Part shown: positions 42,841 through 51,263 of the stretch, piece after piece
Layout: every line of letters begins with the position of its first letter
Position numbering within the stretch: the stretch's first letter is position 1
DNA from: Thermogemmata fonticola
Lineage (GTDB): Bacteria > Planctomycetota > Planctomycetia > Gemmatales > Gemmataceae
DNA length: 64,000 bases
Assembly (NCBI RefSeq): GCF_013694095.1
Contig: NZ_JACEFB010000003.1
Location: forward strand, 1 to 64,000
Reading direction: 5' to 3'
Position numbers and translations under genes: made by a program
The notes under the pieces: model-generated
Databases searched by the model: none
Told to the model about the DNA's origin: nothing
Seen by the model: only the letters and a program-made list of their open reading frames with translations

Positions 42841-43587
42841 ATGGATATGCGATTGCAGCATGAGTTTTCCAGCCAGCAGGACACAACAGGGCGGCTGTGG
42901 GTTCCACAGTCGGGCGAGGCACATTGCAGCCGGCGGACCTTCCTTCGTACAGCCGGGATGATGATACCCGCAGCCCTGCTCCCGTTCTGGACCGTGCGGG
43001 GCGCTTTCGCCGAAGAATTAACTCGGACCCCACCCCAAACGGAAGGGCCATTTTACCCGAACCGCCTCCCCTTGGATACAGACAACGATCTGCTCATCAT
43101 CAACGATTCGATTACACCTGCGGTGGGAGAGATCACCCATTTGACCGGACAAGTTCTGGATCCCAAAGGTCAACCGGTGAATAACGCGGTCGTGGAAATC
43201 TGGCAGTGTGATGCGAAGGGGGTGTACTTACACACTTCGGACAGCGCACGCAAGCAGGACCAGCAGGATAAGAACTTCCAGGGGTTCGGCCGCTTCATCA
43301 CCGGCAGTAAGGGTGAATTCTACTTCCGCACGATCAAGCCCGTGCCCTATCCGGGCCGCACACCCCATATCCATTTCAAAATCAAAAAGGGACGACGCGA
43401 GTTGCTAACCACGCAGTTGTACATTCAGGGACACCCCCAAAACGAGCGGGACGGCATTTGGCGCAGCATTCGCGATCCCAAACAGCGGGACAATGTGACT
43501 CGTCCCTTCGAGAAAATCCCAGAGTCCAAGATCGGCGAGTGGCGAGTGCATTTCGTCATCGTGCTCGGAGTGACTCCCGAAAGCTAG
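42841..43587 (+). CDS. Tat-exported intradiol ring-cleavage dioxygenase-like protein
   Basis: 248 residues. CSRRTFLRTAGMM near residue 30 is a twin-arginine signal. The mature part resembles protocatechuate 3,4-dioxygenase: TEGPFYPNRLP, LTGQVLDPKGQPVNNAVVEIWQCDAKGVY and RTIKPVPYPGRTPHIHFKI. The four iron(III) ligands can be assigned to Tyr129, Tyr170, His176 and His178. The loop between the second Tyr and the His pair is about seven residues shorter than in classical enzymes, as in other exported members. ATG at 42841 follows AGGAG at 8 bases. No aromatic degradation genes adjoin it; the true substrate is unknown. Confidence 0.9.
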   Translation: MDMRLQHEFSSQQDTTGRLWVPQSGEAHCSRRTFLRTAGMMIPAALLPFWTVRGAFAEELTRTPPQTEGPFYPNRLPLDTDNDLLIINDSITPAVGEITHLTGQVLDPKGQPVNNAVVEIWQCDAKGVYLHTSDSARKQDQQDKNFQGFGRFITGSKGEFYFRTIKPVPYPGRTPHIHFKIKKGRRELLTTQLYIQGHPQNERDGIWRSIRDPKQRDNVTRPFEKIPESKIGEWRVHFVIVLGVTPES

Positions 43588-43623
43588 GAGCAAGGGAACT
43601 ACATCCTGAACTGGCTAGGAAGC

Positions 43624-43644
43624 AACGACCTAACATAGGTCGTT
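43624..43644. repeat. 9-bp perfect stem-loop between convergent genes
   Basis: AACGACCTA-ACA-TAGGTCGTT sits 36 bases after the dioxygenase stop. No T-run follows on either strand, so it may be a bidirectional transcript end or an RNA-stabilising hairpin rather than a classical terminator. Confidence 0.65.
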
Positions 43645-43758
43645 CAAACTCGATAACTCGCCCACCTAAAGGGGGGATGGGCGAGGCTGAGAAGTGATGA
43701 TGTTTACTGGTTTTCGCCAATATGGTTAGACTGTTGATCGTAAGGAAACATTCCCGGT

Positions 43759-45465
43759 TTAATCTGAGCGAATGTCTAAAATCCAGTCCTGTGAGTCAGG
43801 AGTTTTCCCAATCGCATCCTGATCTTGGGGTTCTAGTTGGGCCGGTTGCTTTTTGCCGGTTCGCGGGTCAAACCAGTAGGCCTGGAATGTTTCGGGCAAC
43901 GCGGCACGGCGCAATCGCAAGGTACCGCCTACGGGCGTGTAGATAACCATCCATTTTTTTGTCGGCGTAGCGGCTGCGGCTATGAAATGAGCAGGGGCTT
44001 TGGCACCGGGTTGTTCAGCTAACACATTCGGAGCTGGCCGCAACTGCGTCCAGGGACCGCTGAGAAAGAACGCTTTGAGAATGCCCATAGCTTCAGCACC
44101 CGAGGTCTGAAGACTCGTGCTCCAAGGAGAAGCCTCCCCCAACCGTTTATGCCCTTCCACGGGACCACGTTGTTCCAACCAGGGCCAGATGTTGTGGTGC
44201 CCATAACTCACCCCGGCCGGGGGCGTGACTAACAACGACCAGTAAGCAGCGCGGCGGACATGATACGGTTGGAAAAGTTGGCGGCTGTGGTAGGAAGGAT
44301 GATCTTCGTAATTCGGTTCCAGGTTAATAACCGGTTTGATCGGCTTGCGGTTCCACTGCTTAGCGGGCGGACCTTCGATTAGCCAACGCAAGTGGTCAGC
44401 GTTATCCCCATGGCCCGATTGGTAGCCAAGGAAGTCAACCCAGGGTTCGGCTCCGAATCGATCCCAAACCCAATTCTGAGTCGAAGGATGCAACGTCACG
44501 AGCCGATCGCGGGATGGGTGCGGAAATAGCGCTCGGCCCAACCGCTGCCAGCGCTCGGTGTCGCGGTAGGTACTATCTCCCCCCAAAATCCAAACAACTT
44601 GATAAGCTCCCCAACGGGCGATGAGATATTCGCACAGGCGCTGGGCTTCAGCCTCAGGTAACACTATGCCGGGATCATTGGCCGTGAGTGCCCACAGGAG
44701 GACCGGTGCTGCGATCAAACCCTCCTCGTTGACCATCGCCACCTTTTGATCGAGCTTTCGCATGGTTTCTAATTCCATCCCCAATCGCCGATTGCGGGTA
44801 AAAACATGTTCTGTTAGGGTTTTGTTCGCTCCGCGCCATTGAGTCGAAACGAACTGCACGGCGGTGAATCCCTGCTGCCGCCGAACGCTGAGATAACGCT
44901 GCCAATCTTCAGGCCGCGCTCGGAGGACTCCATTCCAAGCAGTATCACTGAGCCAGAAAAACGGTGTGCCATCAACGTGTTCGAGATGAGTTCCGGTCGC
45001 GGCGACGCGCAAGGCGCCGTGCCGATACAAAGGGTTCTTCCCTTGGTAAGCAACCGCCTGAAATTGACCCTTTTGTTCGTGCAAACCTTTGTCTTGGGCT
45101 GGTCGAGCATGGGTATGCCAAGACCACGCTCCCACCGCTGGCGGGCTGAAGCGAACCCGCCAAGTTCGGCCGCCGTCCCAAAAGGCTTCCCGCACCCACT
45201 TCTGCCCTTGGGGACCAGTGAAGGTGACTTCAAGCCGCACGTCCCAGAGGGGCTCCGGATAGTCTTGTTCGCTGATAAAGACGGCCTCAAACACTCCCCA
45301 TTGATGAACAGTCGGATTGGCAGCGATGACCGCAGGGATCCAAGGAGTGACCCAACAACCCACTAAGACTATGCCTAGTCCCATCCCAAAGCCGCGAAAC
45401 AACCGTTGGCGGCCGGTATCACGAATGACGGCTGACTGGGACTGAAACACACTTTGCAGAAACAT
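43759..45465 (-). CDS. Exported apiosidase-like glycoside hydrolase (DUF5060 + DUF4038)
   Basis: 568 residues. Signal segment (about 24-48). Then a DUF5060-type beta-sandwich with VFEAVFISEQDYPEPLWDVRLEVTF and FWDGGRTWRVRFSPPAVGAWSW, a DUF4038 TIM barrel beginning HVDGTPFFWLSDTAWNG, continuing through VQFVSTQWRG and WILGGDSTYRD, and a small C-terminal beta domain with MVIYTPVGGTLRLR and YWFDPRTG. Members include GH140 apiosidases acting on pectin side chains, so a role in plant polysaccharide breakdown is plausible; activity on apiose is not shown by sequence alone. ATG at 45465 follows GAGGA. No other pectin genes are adjacent. Confidence 0.88.
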   Translation of the reverse strand: MFLQSVFQSQSAVIRDTGRQRLFRGFGMGLGIVLVGCWVTPWIPAVIAANPTVHQWGVFEAVFISEQDYPEPLWDVRLEVTFTGPQGQKWVREAFWDGGRTWRVRFSPPAVGAWSWHTHARPAQDKGLHEQKGQFQAVAYQGKNPLYRHGALRVAATGTHLEHVDGTPFFWLSDTAWNGVLRARPEDWQRYLSVRRQQGFTAVQFVSTQWRGANKTLTEHVFTRNRRLGMELETMRKLDQKVAMVNEEGLIAAPVLLWALTANDPGIVLPEAEAQRLCEYLIARWGAYQVVWILGGDSTYRDTERWQRLGRALFPHPSRDRLVTLHPSTQNWVWDRFGAEPWVDFLGYQSGHGDNADHLRWLIEGPPAKQWNRKPIKPVINLEPNYEDHPSYHSRQLFQPYHVRRAAYWSLLVTPPAGVSYGHHNIWPWLEQRGPVEGHKRLGEASPWSTSLQTSGAEAMGILKAFFLSGPWTQLRPAPNVLAEQPGAKAPAHFIAAAATPTKKWMVIYTPVGGTLRLRRAALPETFQAYWFDPRTGKKQPAQLEPQDQDAIGKTPDSQDWILDIRSD

Positions 45466-45932
45466 GGCACGTCCTCGGCGAGGTCATCATGTTTCCGGTG
45501 AGGTGATTTTGGGTGAAGTGCCTCCCCTCTTCCCCTTCCACGAAGTATACGGTGAGCCAACGTAGCCCACAATCGTTACAACTGCGTTACAGCTTCGGCG
45601 GCTGAGCGACCTATATTAATGCTCCCAGCGCATGGCCATTGCGGAGTGACAGGTGGTAGTCGCCAGGACAAGGCCGATAAGCTCCCTTGTTTTAGCTCCT
45701 TGAGCCTCTCCTCCCAGCGGAACTCCGAGGATGGCGATAAATTCAGTCGAGTTCACGCTTGACGGAGCGGGAGGCGCGCATCACAATGGAAGCGGAGCTT
45801 CCTGTTCCTGGCGATGCGAAGATAGACCGCCGGGATTCCGCTCGGCAGACGATGGATGAGAAGTAAGGAAGCCCTTGACGTAATGGTATCGGGTGAACAG
45901 ATGAATGTGAGTCTGTGAGAGGAGGGCAAACC
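45466..45932. other. Divergent intergenic region, 467 bp
   Basis: Between the hydrolase (minus) and the DUF1326 gene (plus). A TTGACG near 45873 lacks a convincing -10 at normal spacing. No repeats or RNA genes recognised. Confidence 0.5.
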
Positions 45933-46601
45933 ATGGCAGCTATGCATGTGTGGTTGGCGGCTTTGCAGGTCTTAGCAATATCTGGAGTGGACAAACCCGC
46001 CCCGTCAGTACGTGGGCAGTATCTGGAAGCGCGGACGTGCGACGTTTACACCGGTTCGTGTTTCGCCAACGCGGATACAAGCCTAACCGGGCGCAATGCC
46101 GTGCTCGCCTGGAAGATCGAGCAAGGAACCTATCGTGGGGTGAAACTCGATGGTCTGGGTGTCGCTGCCGTTTTGGCCACCAGTGATACACTGGGACTGA
46201 AGCAATCCACACCCGCGAAGGCTGTCGTGATTGTAGATCGCACCGCCACACCAAGCCAGCGCGAGGCTTTGGTCGCCTTTGTTCAGGCTCAGACAGGCGG
46301 CTTGATTGGGGAAATTGTCGCTGTGCGTGAAGCCTCCGTGGAATTGGAACTCTGCCCCTGCGAAAACGGAGCTTGCGCCCGCCTGGAGGCCGGCGAGGTG
46401 AAGGTGGCGACCCGCTGCATCTATCCCGAACACGACAAGGCTTGCGGCAATGAATCTGTGCAGTATCCGCCGCTGGCACGAGGTGTTCAGGCGGTTGCCG
46501 CGATGGCTGTGGAGCACACCTACTCCGGCAAAGATTTGAACCAGACTTGGCAGGATGCGGGTCGCCGAGGCGCCTTCGTTGGTCATTTTGCGACTCGCTG
46601 A
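45933..46601 (+). CDS. DUF1326 domain protein, exported
   Basis: 222 residues. A short hydrophobic N-terminus (MHVWLAALQVLAISG) acts as signal. The domain begins RGQYLEARTCDVYTGSCFANAD and includes AVLAWKIEQGTYRGVKLDGLGVAAVL, VVIVDRTATPSQREAL and a Cys-containing ELCPCENGACARLE, all characteristic of DUF1326. ATG at 45933 follows GGAGGGCAAACC. The family has no established biochemical role; conserved Cys residues hint at metal or redox chemistry. The next gene encodes another exported protein of similar size and is probably co-transcribed. Confidence 0.88.
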   Translation: MAAMHVWLAALQVLAISGVDKPAPSVRGQYLEARTCDVYTGSCFANADTSLTGRNAVLAWKIEQGTYRGVKLDGLGVAAVLATSDTLGLKQSTPAKAVVIVDRTATPSQREALVAFVQAQTGGLIGEIVAVREASVELELCPCENGACARLEAGEVKVATRCIYPEHDKACGNESVQYPPLARGVQAVAAMAVEHTYSGKDLNQTWQDAGRRGAFVGHFATR

Positions 46602-46785
46602 AAGACCGCCGCCCGGATCCGGTAGTTTCCTGGTAGACTTGGCGATCCTCGGAAACCCTCTCCGGCAATTTGCCGCCACGAGAGGGCAAGAGGATTTTGT
46701 GCTGACTAAACCAAAGGCAAACTTCTCTAGGAAGTGCGAAGCCTTCTGCGTCTGCTTCACAAAAATTCCATGCGAGGAAACACCG

Positions 46786-47472
46786 ATGTCTGGTCGAGGA
46801 TGGGCGGGTGCAGGATTCTTGCTGACGATAGCTCTCATCTGCTGGGTCGGGACGGAAGGGGCCATCCGGGCCGATGTGCCAAAGTGGACGGTCAAACCCG
46901 TTGAGGCAGCTATCCCCAAGTCTGTCTCGGCATCGATCCAAGCGGTGCTCTCGCCAGCCGCCCTGGAGGTTCAGGACGAGACCGGCAAGCCCGTCGCCAC
47001 TCTCTGGCGCCGTAAGGAGCTGCCCCTCCAGCAAAAAGGAGCCAACAGTTACGCCGCTTTGGCTGAGGGCATGTTGATCGGCCTGATCCAATGGCATCAG
47101 CCCTGGACCGACTACCGCAAGCAGAAGGTAAAGCCCGGTGTCTATACCTTGCGATTCGCCCGGCAGCCGATGGACGGAGACCACATGGGCACTGCCCCTT
47201 ATAACGAGTTCCTCCTGCTGGTCCCCGCTGCCCTCGACGAAAAGCCCGACACCCTGATGGTTGACGAACTGCATGAGCTGAGCGGCAAAACCGTGGGCCG
47301 CAAACATCCGAGCATGATGCTGCTGTTCCCATATCGTAAGGGAAACAGCGATGCAGCGACTCTGACCGCTCGCCCTCAGGACCATTTGACGCTGGATTTT
47401 GTCATCCCTGTAGGCGGCGGAGGCACCTTGGGATTTGCCCTGACCGTGGTGGGACACACCATGGCGGAGTGA
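46786..47472 (+). CDS. Exported hypothetical protein
   Basis: 228 residues. Signal peptide (WAGAGFLLTIALICWVGTEGAIRA) followed by a compact beta-rich domain with TGKPVATLWRRKELPL, KVKPGVYTLRFARQPMDGDHMGTAPYNEFLLLVPA and a Gly-rich end VGGGGTLGFALTVVGHT. Nothing resembles a catalytic motif, and I do not recognise a family beyond a general likeness to small secreted planctomycete proteins. ATG at 46786 follows GAGGAAAC; upstream codons in the frame overlap the DUF1326 gene and are not supported. Confidence 0.72.
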   Translation: MSGRGWAGAGFLLTIALICWVGTEGAIRADVPKWTVKPVEAAIPKSVSASIQAVLSPAALEVQDETGKPVATLWRRKELPLQQKGANSYAALAEGMLIGLIQWHQPWTDYRKQKVKPGVYTLRFARQPMDGDHMGTAPYNEFLLLVPAALDEKPDTLMVDELHELSGKTVGRKHPSMMLLFPYRKGNSDAATLTARPQDHLTLDFVIPVGGGGTLGFALTVVGHTMAE

Positions 47473-47617
47473 GAGGACCAAGCTGGTTCAAGCCCGGTGC
47501 TGAGGAGTTCGCCTCGATACAAGCTGCTCGACTCGATTACGGGTGTCCAGAATCGATTCCACTGCATGCTGCGGATTCGCTTTGCCATAGAGGATGTTGG
47601 GGAGGTCCAGCGGCACT

Positions 47618-48814
47618 ATGCGTTCCGTGCTCGATGAACTGATAGCCGCACGGGAACGAGGGCTGGAGTGTGTTTATTGCCAAGTGGTGGAAACACGAGG
47701 GAGCACGCCGCAGAAAGCGGGTGCGGTGATGCTCGTGTATGCGGATGGCCGCCAAGCGGGCACCTTGGGAGGCGGATGCATCGAAGCGGATGTCAAGCGG
47801 CGTGCCTTGGCTCGGTTGCATGATCAGGCCCCGCCGTTGCTCTGCACCTTTACGCTCGATGGCGACTATGGCTGGGACGATGGCCTGATCTGCGGCGGGC
47901 GCATGACTATTCTCATTCATCCCCTCAGTGCACGTACCGATCCGGACTCTTTGGCTCTCCGGTACTACCGTCATCTCCACAGTCTGGTTCAAGGAGGCAA
48001 GGGACATTGGGAAGCGGTGGCGCTCGAATCGACGCCGCACGGGCCGGCCGCCAGCCGCTGGTTGTTCGACCATCAGGCCAATTTGGTCGCCTGGTGGGGG
48101 GGCGCCGCGGTGGCTGCGCCGGAGGTCGTGGCGAATTTTTTGGCCCATAAACCGGCCAACGTCACCGTCGGAACCGCGGCTACCCTGCGTCGGGCCACCG
48201 TCCGGCAAGGGATTGCCTGGCTTCCTACACCGCGGCGGAAAACCTTGTTGATCGTCGGCGGCGGACACGTGGGACAAGCCACAGCTCAACTGGCAGCGGC
48301 GGCTGATTTTGACATTTGGGTGCTGGACGACCGCGAACGCTATGCCAGTGCCGATCGTTTCCCCCAGGCGCAACGCCGTCTGGTCGGTCCCATCGGAGCG
48401 ACCCTCCAGGAACTGGCCCCGACCCTGACAGAGGATGTGTATGCCGTTATCGTCACACGCGGACACAACCATGACGAAGAGGCACTCTTCCATTTGGCTG
48501 GCACAGCCTGCGGTTACGTCGGCATGATCGGCAGCCGGCGCAAAATCCGCTTGATCTTTGAGGACCTCCAGCGGCGCGGTATTCCGGCAGAAGCCTTGCA
48601 GCGGGTCCGCGCTCCCCTCGGCTGGCCCATCGGGTCTCAGTCCGTTATGGAAATTGCCATCAGTATCGTCGCGGAACTGATCGCCTGGCGCAACCTGGGG
48701 CCGGAATCCACCCGCCGCATGTATGCTCAGCTCTGCTCGGATCCGGAACAGGATTGCGGTTTGTCTGAAGACGTATCCTGTCCGACGGCCCCCATCGCTC
48801 GTGAAGGAAAATAG
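47618..48814 (+). CDS. xdhC: XdhC/CoxI-family molybdenum cofactor insertion protein
   Basis: 398 residues. XdhC binds molybdenum cofactor and helps load xanthine dehydrogenase-type hydroxylases. N-terminal CoxI domain with VVETRGSTPQKAGAVMLVYADGRQAGTLGGGCIEADV, and a C-terminal Rossmann domain with TLLIVGGGHVGQATAQLAAAADFDIWVLDDRERYA and GYVGMIGSRRKIRLIFEDL. The start at 47618 (MRSVLDEL) matches family N-termini, with GGGGAGG upstream; an ATG at 47594 is an alternative. It is followed by a MocA-like gene, the usual partner, but no hydroxylase genes are visible in the window. Confidence 0.92.
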   Translation: MRSVLDELIAARERGLECVYCQVVETRGSTPQKAGAVMLVYADGRQAGTLGGGCIEADVKRRALARLHDQAPPLLCTFTLDGDYGWDDGLICGGRMTILIHPLSARTDPDSLALRYYRHLHSLVQGGKGHWEAVALESTPHGPAASRWLFDHQANLVAWWGGAAVAAPEVVANFLAHKPANVTVGTAATLRRATVRQGIAWLPTPRRKTLLIVGGGHVGQATAQLAAAADFDIWVLDDRERYASADRFPQAQRRLVGPIGATLQELAPTLTEDVYAVIVTRGHNHDEEALFHLAGTACGYVGMIGSRRKIRLIFEDLQRRGIPAEALQRVRAPLGWPIGSQSVMEIAISIVAELIAWRNLGPESTRRMYAQLCSDPEQDCGLSEDVSCPTAPIAREGK

Positions 48815-48928
48815 TCCCCCATCGTTCGCCAACGGAAAAGTGTATTTCCCGCTGCCAACAGGGTGTCGTCAACAAGAGAAACGAGACAATCGAACCCCAC
48901 AGTATCCCTACAGTTCCGAGAAGACATT

Positions 48929-49633
48929 ATGGCGCCAGCATCCATCCTGACTCCCAAAGGCGGAGTCCAAGTGATCGCCGTGGTCCCTGCTGCGGGCCAA
49001 AGCGAGCGGATGGGGCAGCCGAAACTGTTGCTGCCCTGGGGCCGCCAAACCGTGATCGAAGCGGTGGTGGCTGCGTTGCAGGCGGGGGGAGTCGATAGGG
49101 TCCTGGTAGTCGTCGGGCCGAAGATGGAAGCGATCGCCGAGCGAGCCACAGCAGCGGGGGCCTTGATCCACCATCTTGCCACACCCACTCCCGATATGCG
49201 AAGTACTGTGGAGCAGGGATTGGCTTATCTCCAAAGGCAAAAACTGCTCCAGGAACAGGACGGCTGGCTGCTGGCCCCTGCCGACCATCCCACACTGTCT
49301 CCCCGAATTGTCCGCCAATTGCTCGGAATGTTTGCTGCCGATTCCGCGATAGAAATGAGCGATCCGCCCGCACCCGTCCCGGAGGAACACTCCTCCACCC
49401 GCCGCGTGATTCTGGTTCCCGTTTATCAAGGACGGCGCGGCCATCCTCTGCTATTGTCCGCTCGCTGCATTCCAGCTCTTCAAGCCTTGCCCCCAAATCA
49501 GGGCATCAACGCCCTTCTACGCCATCCGGCAGTGCAGGTGCGTGAAGTCCCTTGTGATGATCCGGCCACCCTGGATGACCTGGATACACCTTTGGACTAC
49601 GTCCGCTTGCGAGAGCGTATATTTCCCGGCTGA
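48929..49633 (+). CDS. MocA-like nucleotidyltransferase (molybdenum cofactor cytidylyltransferase type)
   Basis: 234 residues. MobA-like NTP transferase fold: VVPAAGQSERMGQPKLLLPWG is the GxxxRMGxxK nucleotide-binding motif, followed by RVLVVVGPKMEAIA, DGWLLAPADHPTLSPRIV with the metal-binding Asp, and VPVYQGRRGHPLLLSARC. MocA makes molybdopterin cytosine dinucleotide for the xanthine oxidase family. ATG at 48929 gives the family N-terminus, with GAGAAG upstream. It follows xdhC by 114 bp on the same strand, supporting a molybdoenzyme maturation pair. Confidence 0.88.
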   Translation: MAPASILTPKGGVQVIAVVPAAGQSERMGQPKLLLPWGRQTVIEAVVAALQAGGVDRVLVVVGPKMEAIAERATAAGALIHHLATPTPDMRSTVEQGLAYLQRQKLLQEQDGWLLAPADHPTLSPRIVRQLLGMFAADSAIEMSDPPAPVPEEHSSTRRVILVPVYQGRRGHPLLLSARCIPALQALPPNQGINALLRHPAVQVREVPCDDPATLDDLDTPLDYVRLRERIFPG

Positions 49634-49846
49634 ACTCCACTTTTTCCCTGCACCCCATGTCACTGTACCCATGCCTCGAAAGAGCAGGCGGTGCAGGAGG
49701 GGAAAAACTCCCGCCGCGACGGACCCCGTAGCGCGAAGCGCTCCCCTTCCTTGCGGGAAACCGTACAACGACACAGTTGCGAGCCGATCACCGACTGTTT
49801 CCGCCGCATCGAGAACGGCAGGTTCAAAGGAGGAGACTGAAGTATC

Positions 49847-50932
49847 ATGGCGCTGGCGATTCGTACCGATGCATGTGCCCTGGATTTTCTAGCTTTAGGA
49901 GCTTTGGTGCATCGTTTGGACCCTGGAGTCATTCCCTTCCGCAAGGCCCGCAGTGTGGAAATTCATGTTTCCGGCGGGGAGTACAATGTGGCGGCCAATC
50001 TCTCGGACTGCTTCGGGTTGAAGACCGGCATTTGCACGGCGATGGTGCGTTATCCGATCGGGGATTTGGTTCAAGCACGAGTGCGGGAAATGGGGGTGCA
50101 AGCGTTTTACAAGTATTTTGAGCACGATGGGGTGCGTGGTCCGAACATCGCCACGGTGTACAGCGACCGGGGTTATGGCGTGCGCCCGCCGATTGTCTTC
50201 TACAATCGTGCCAACGAGGCGGCGGCTTTATTGCGGCCCGGCGATTTCGACTGGTCCCAGATCTTTGGCCAGGGTGTCCGCTGGTTTCACTCCGGCGGGA
50301 TTTTCGCTTCGCTCTCGGAAACGACGGCGGAACTGATCATTGAAGCCATGCAAGCGGCTCGTAGCGCGGGAGCCATCGTCTCGTTCGACCTGAACTATCG
50401 GGCCAAGCTATGGAAGGCTGCCGGGGGAGAAAAACGCGCGGTGGAGGTACTGCGCCGCATTGTCACCCACGTGGATTGCCTGGTGGGCAATGAGGAAGAC
50501 TTGCAGAAGGGCCTGGGGATTCGCGGGCCGGAGGTGAGCCGGCCGGACGCCTCGCGGCTCGATCCCGCTGTCTTCTTCGAGATGATCCAAGCGACGGTGC
50601 AACAGTTTCCGAATATCCAACTGGTAGCCACCACCCTGCGGGAAGTCCATTCGAGCAACCGGCACGACTGGGCGGCGGTTCTGTGGTTGCAGGGGCAACG
50701 CTATGTTAGTCCAACCTGTCAGCTCGACGTGCTCGACCGCATCGGCGGAGGGGACGGTTTTGCCGCCGGCCTATTTTACGGTCTGCTCACGGGGCGGCCT
50801 CCGCAAGAGGCTCTCAATCTCGGCTGGGCGCATGGAGCGTTATTGACCACCTACCACGGCGACACCACCATGGCAACCCTGGCGGAAGTCGAAGCCTTCG
50901 CCCAAGGCGGCAGCGCCCGCGTCCAGCGCTAA
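49847..50932 (+). CDS. PfkB-family sugar kinase, probably 2-keto-3-deoxygluconate kinase
   Basis: 361 residues. Ribokinase fold. The N-terminal GGEYNVAANLSDCFGLKTGICTAM is the substrate-binding GG-N block; the C-terminal signature is VLDRIGGGDGFAAGLFYGLL with the catalytic Asp in GGGDGF. FHSGGIFASLSETTAELI and SFDLNYRAKLWK are typical of the KdgK group, which phosphorylates 2-dehydro-3-deoxygluconate from uronic acid breakdown. It starts with ATG at 49847 after AAAGGAGGAG. No KDPG aldolase gene adjoins it. Assignment to KdgK over other PfkB kinases is moderately supported. Confidence 0.85.
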   Translation: MALAIRTDACALDFLALGALVHRLDPGVIPFRKARSVEIHVSGGEYNVAANLSDCFGLKTGICTAMVRYPIGDLVQARVREMGVQAFYKYFEHDGVRGPNIATVYSDRGYGVRPPIVFYNRANEAAALLRPGDFDWSQIFGQGVRWFHSGGIFASLSETTAELIIEAMQAARSAGAIVSFDLNYRAKLWKAAGGEKRAVEVLRRIVTHVDCLVGNEEDLQKGLGIRGPEVSRPDASRLDPAVFFEMIQATVQQFPNIQLVATTLREVHSSNRHDWAAVLWLQGQRYVSPTCQLDVLDRIGGGDGFAAGLFYGLLTGRPPQEALNLGWAHGALLTTYHGDTTMATLAEVEAFAQGGSARVQR

Positions 50933-51263
50933 AGCTAATTTCCCAAATTAGGGGAACACACCCCCCACACTCGCCCAAGCTAGAGGGGGAAGACTCCCAA
51001 GCCGAAACAACCCTTCGGACTGAGGCTGGTTCGACCGGGTATTCTCGGCTTACTTGTGAGCATACGGTCTGCTTATAAACAGATGAAAAGCTACGGCTTC
51101 GAGTGGCGAATCGGCCTGCGTTCTGCTACTCTTGTGGGCAAGCCCCTGGGAATGTTGGATTCCCGCCAGAGAAAACCCAGGTGGATACCGGCTGTTGCTG
51201 GCCGCAGCAGCTAGCCCCCCGACAGGACCTACCTCGTTCCCCCTTTGGAAGGAGTGAATTCCA
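50933..51263. other. Intergenic region, 331 bp
   Basis: Between the sugar kinase and the PQQ gene, same strand. CTAATTT-CCC-AAATTAG (50935-50951) forms a small hairpin right at the kinase stop without a U-tract. A TATAAA at about 51075 could be a -10 but its -35 is poor. Confidence 0.45.

Noticed and set aside
45940-47481. 513-codon open frame on the minus strand
   Set aside because: Antisense to the DUF1326 gene and the next exported protein, both of which have good starts and signal peptides. Its product is low-complexity and resembles nothing.
47537-48832. 431-codon open frame on the minus strand
   Set aside because: Antisense to xdhC, whose family assignment is firm; no support for the opposite frame.
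50935-50951. Terminator after the sugar kinase gene
   Set aside because: The hairpin has only 7 AT-rich pairs and is followed by GGGG, not by T residues.
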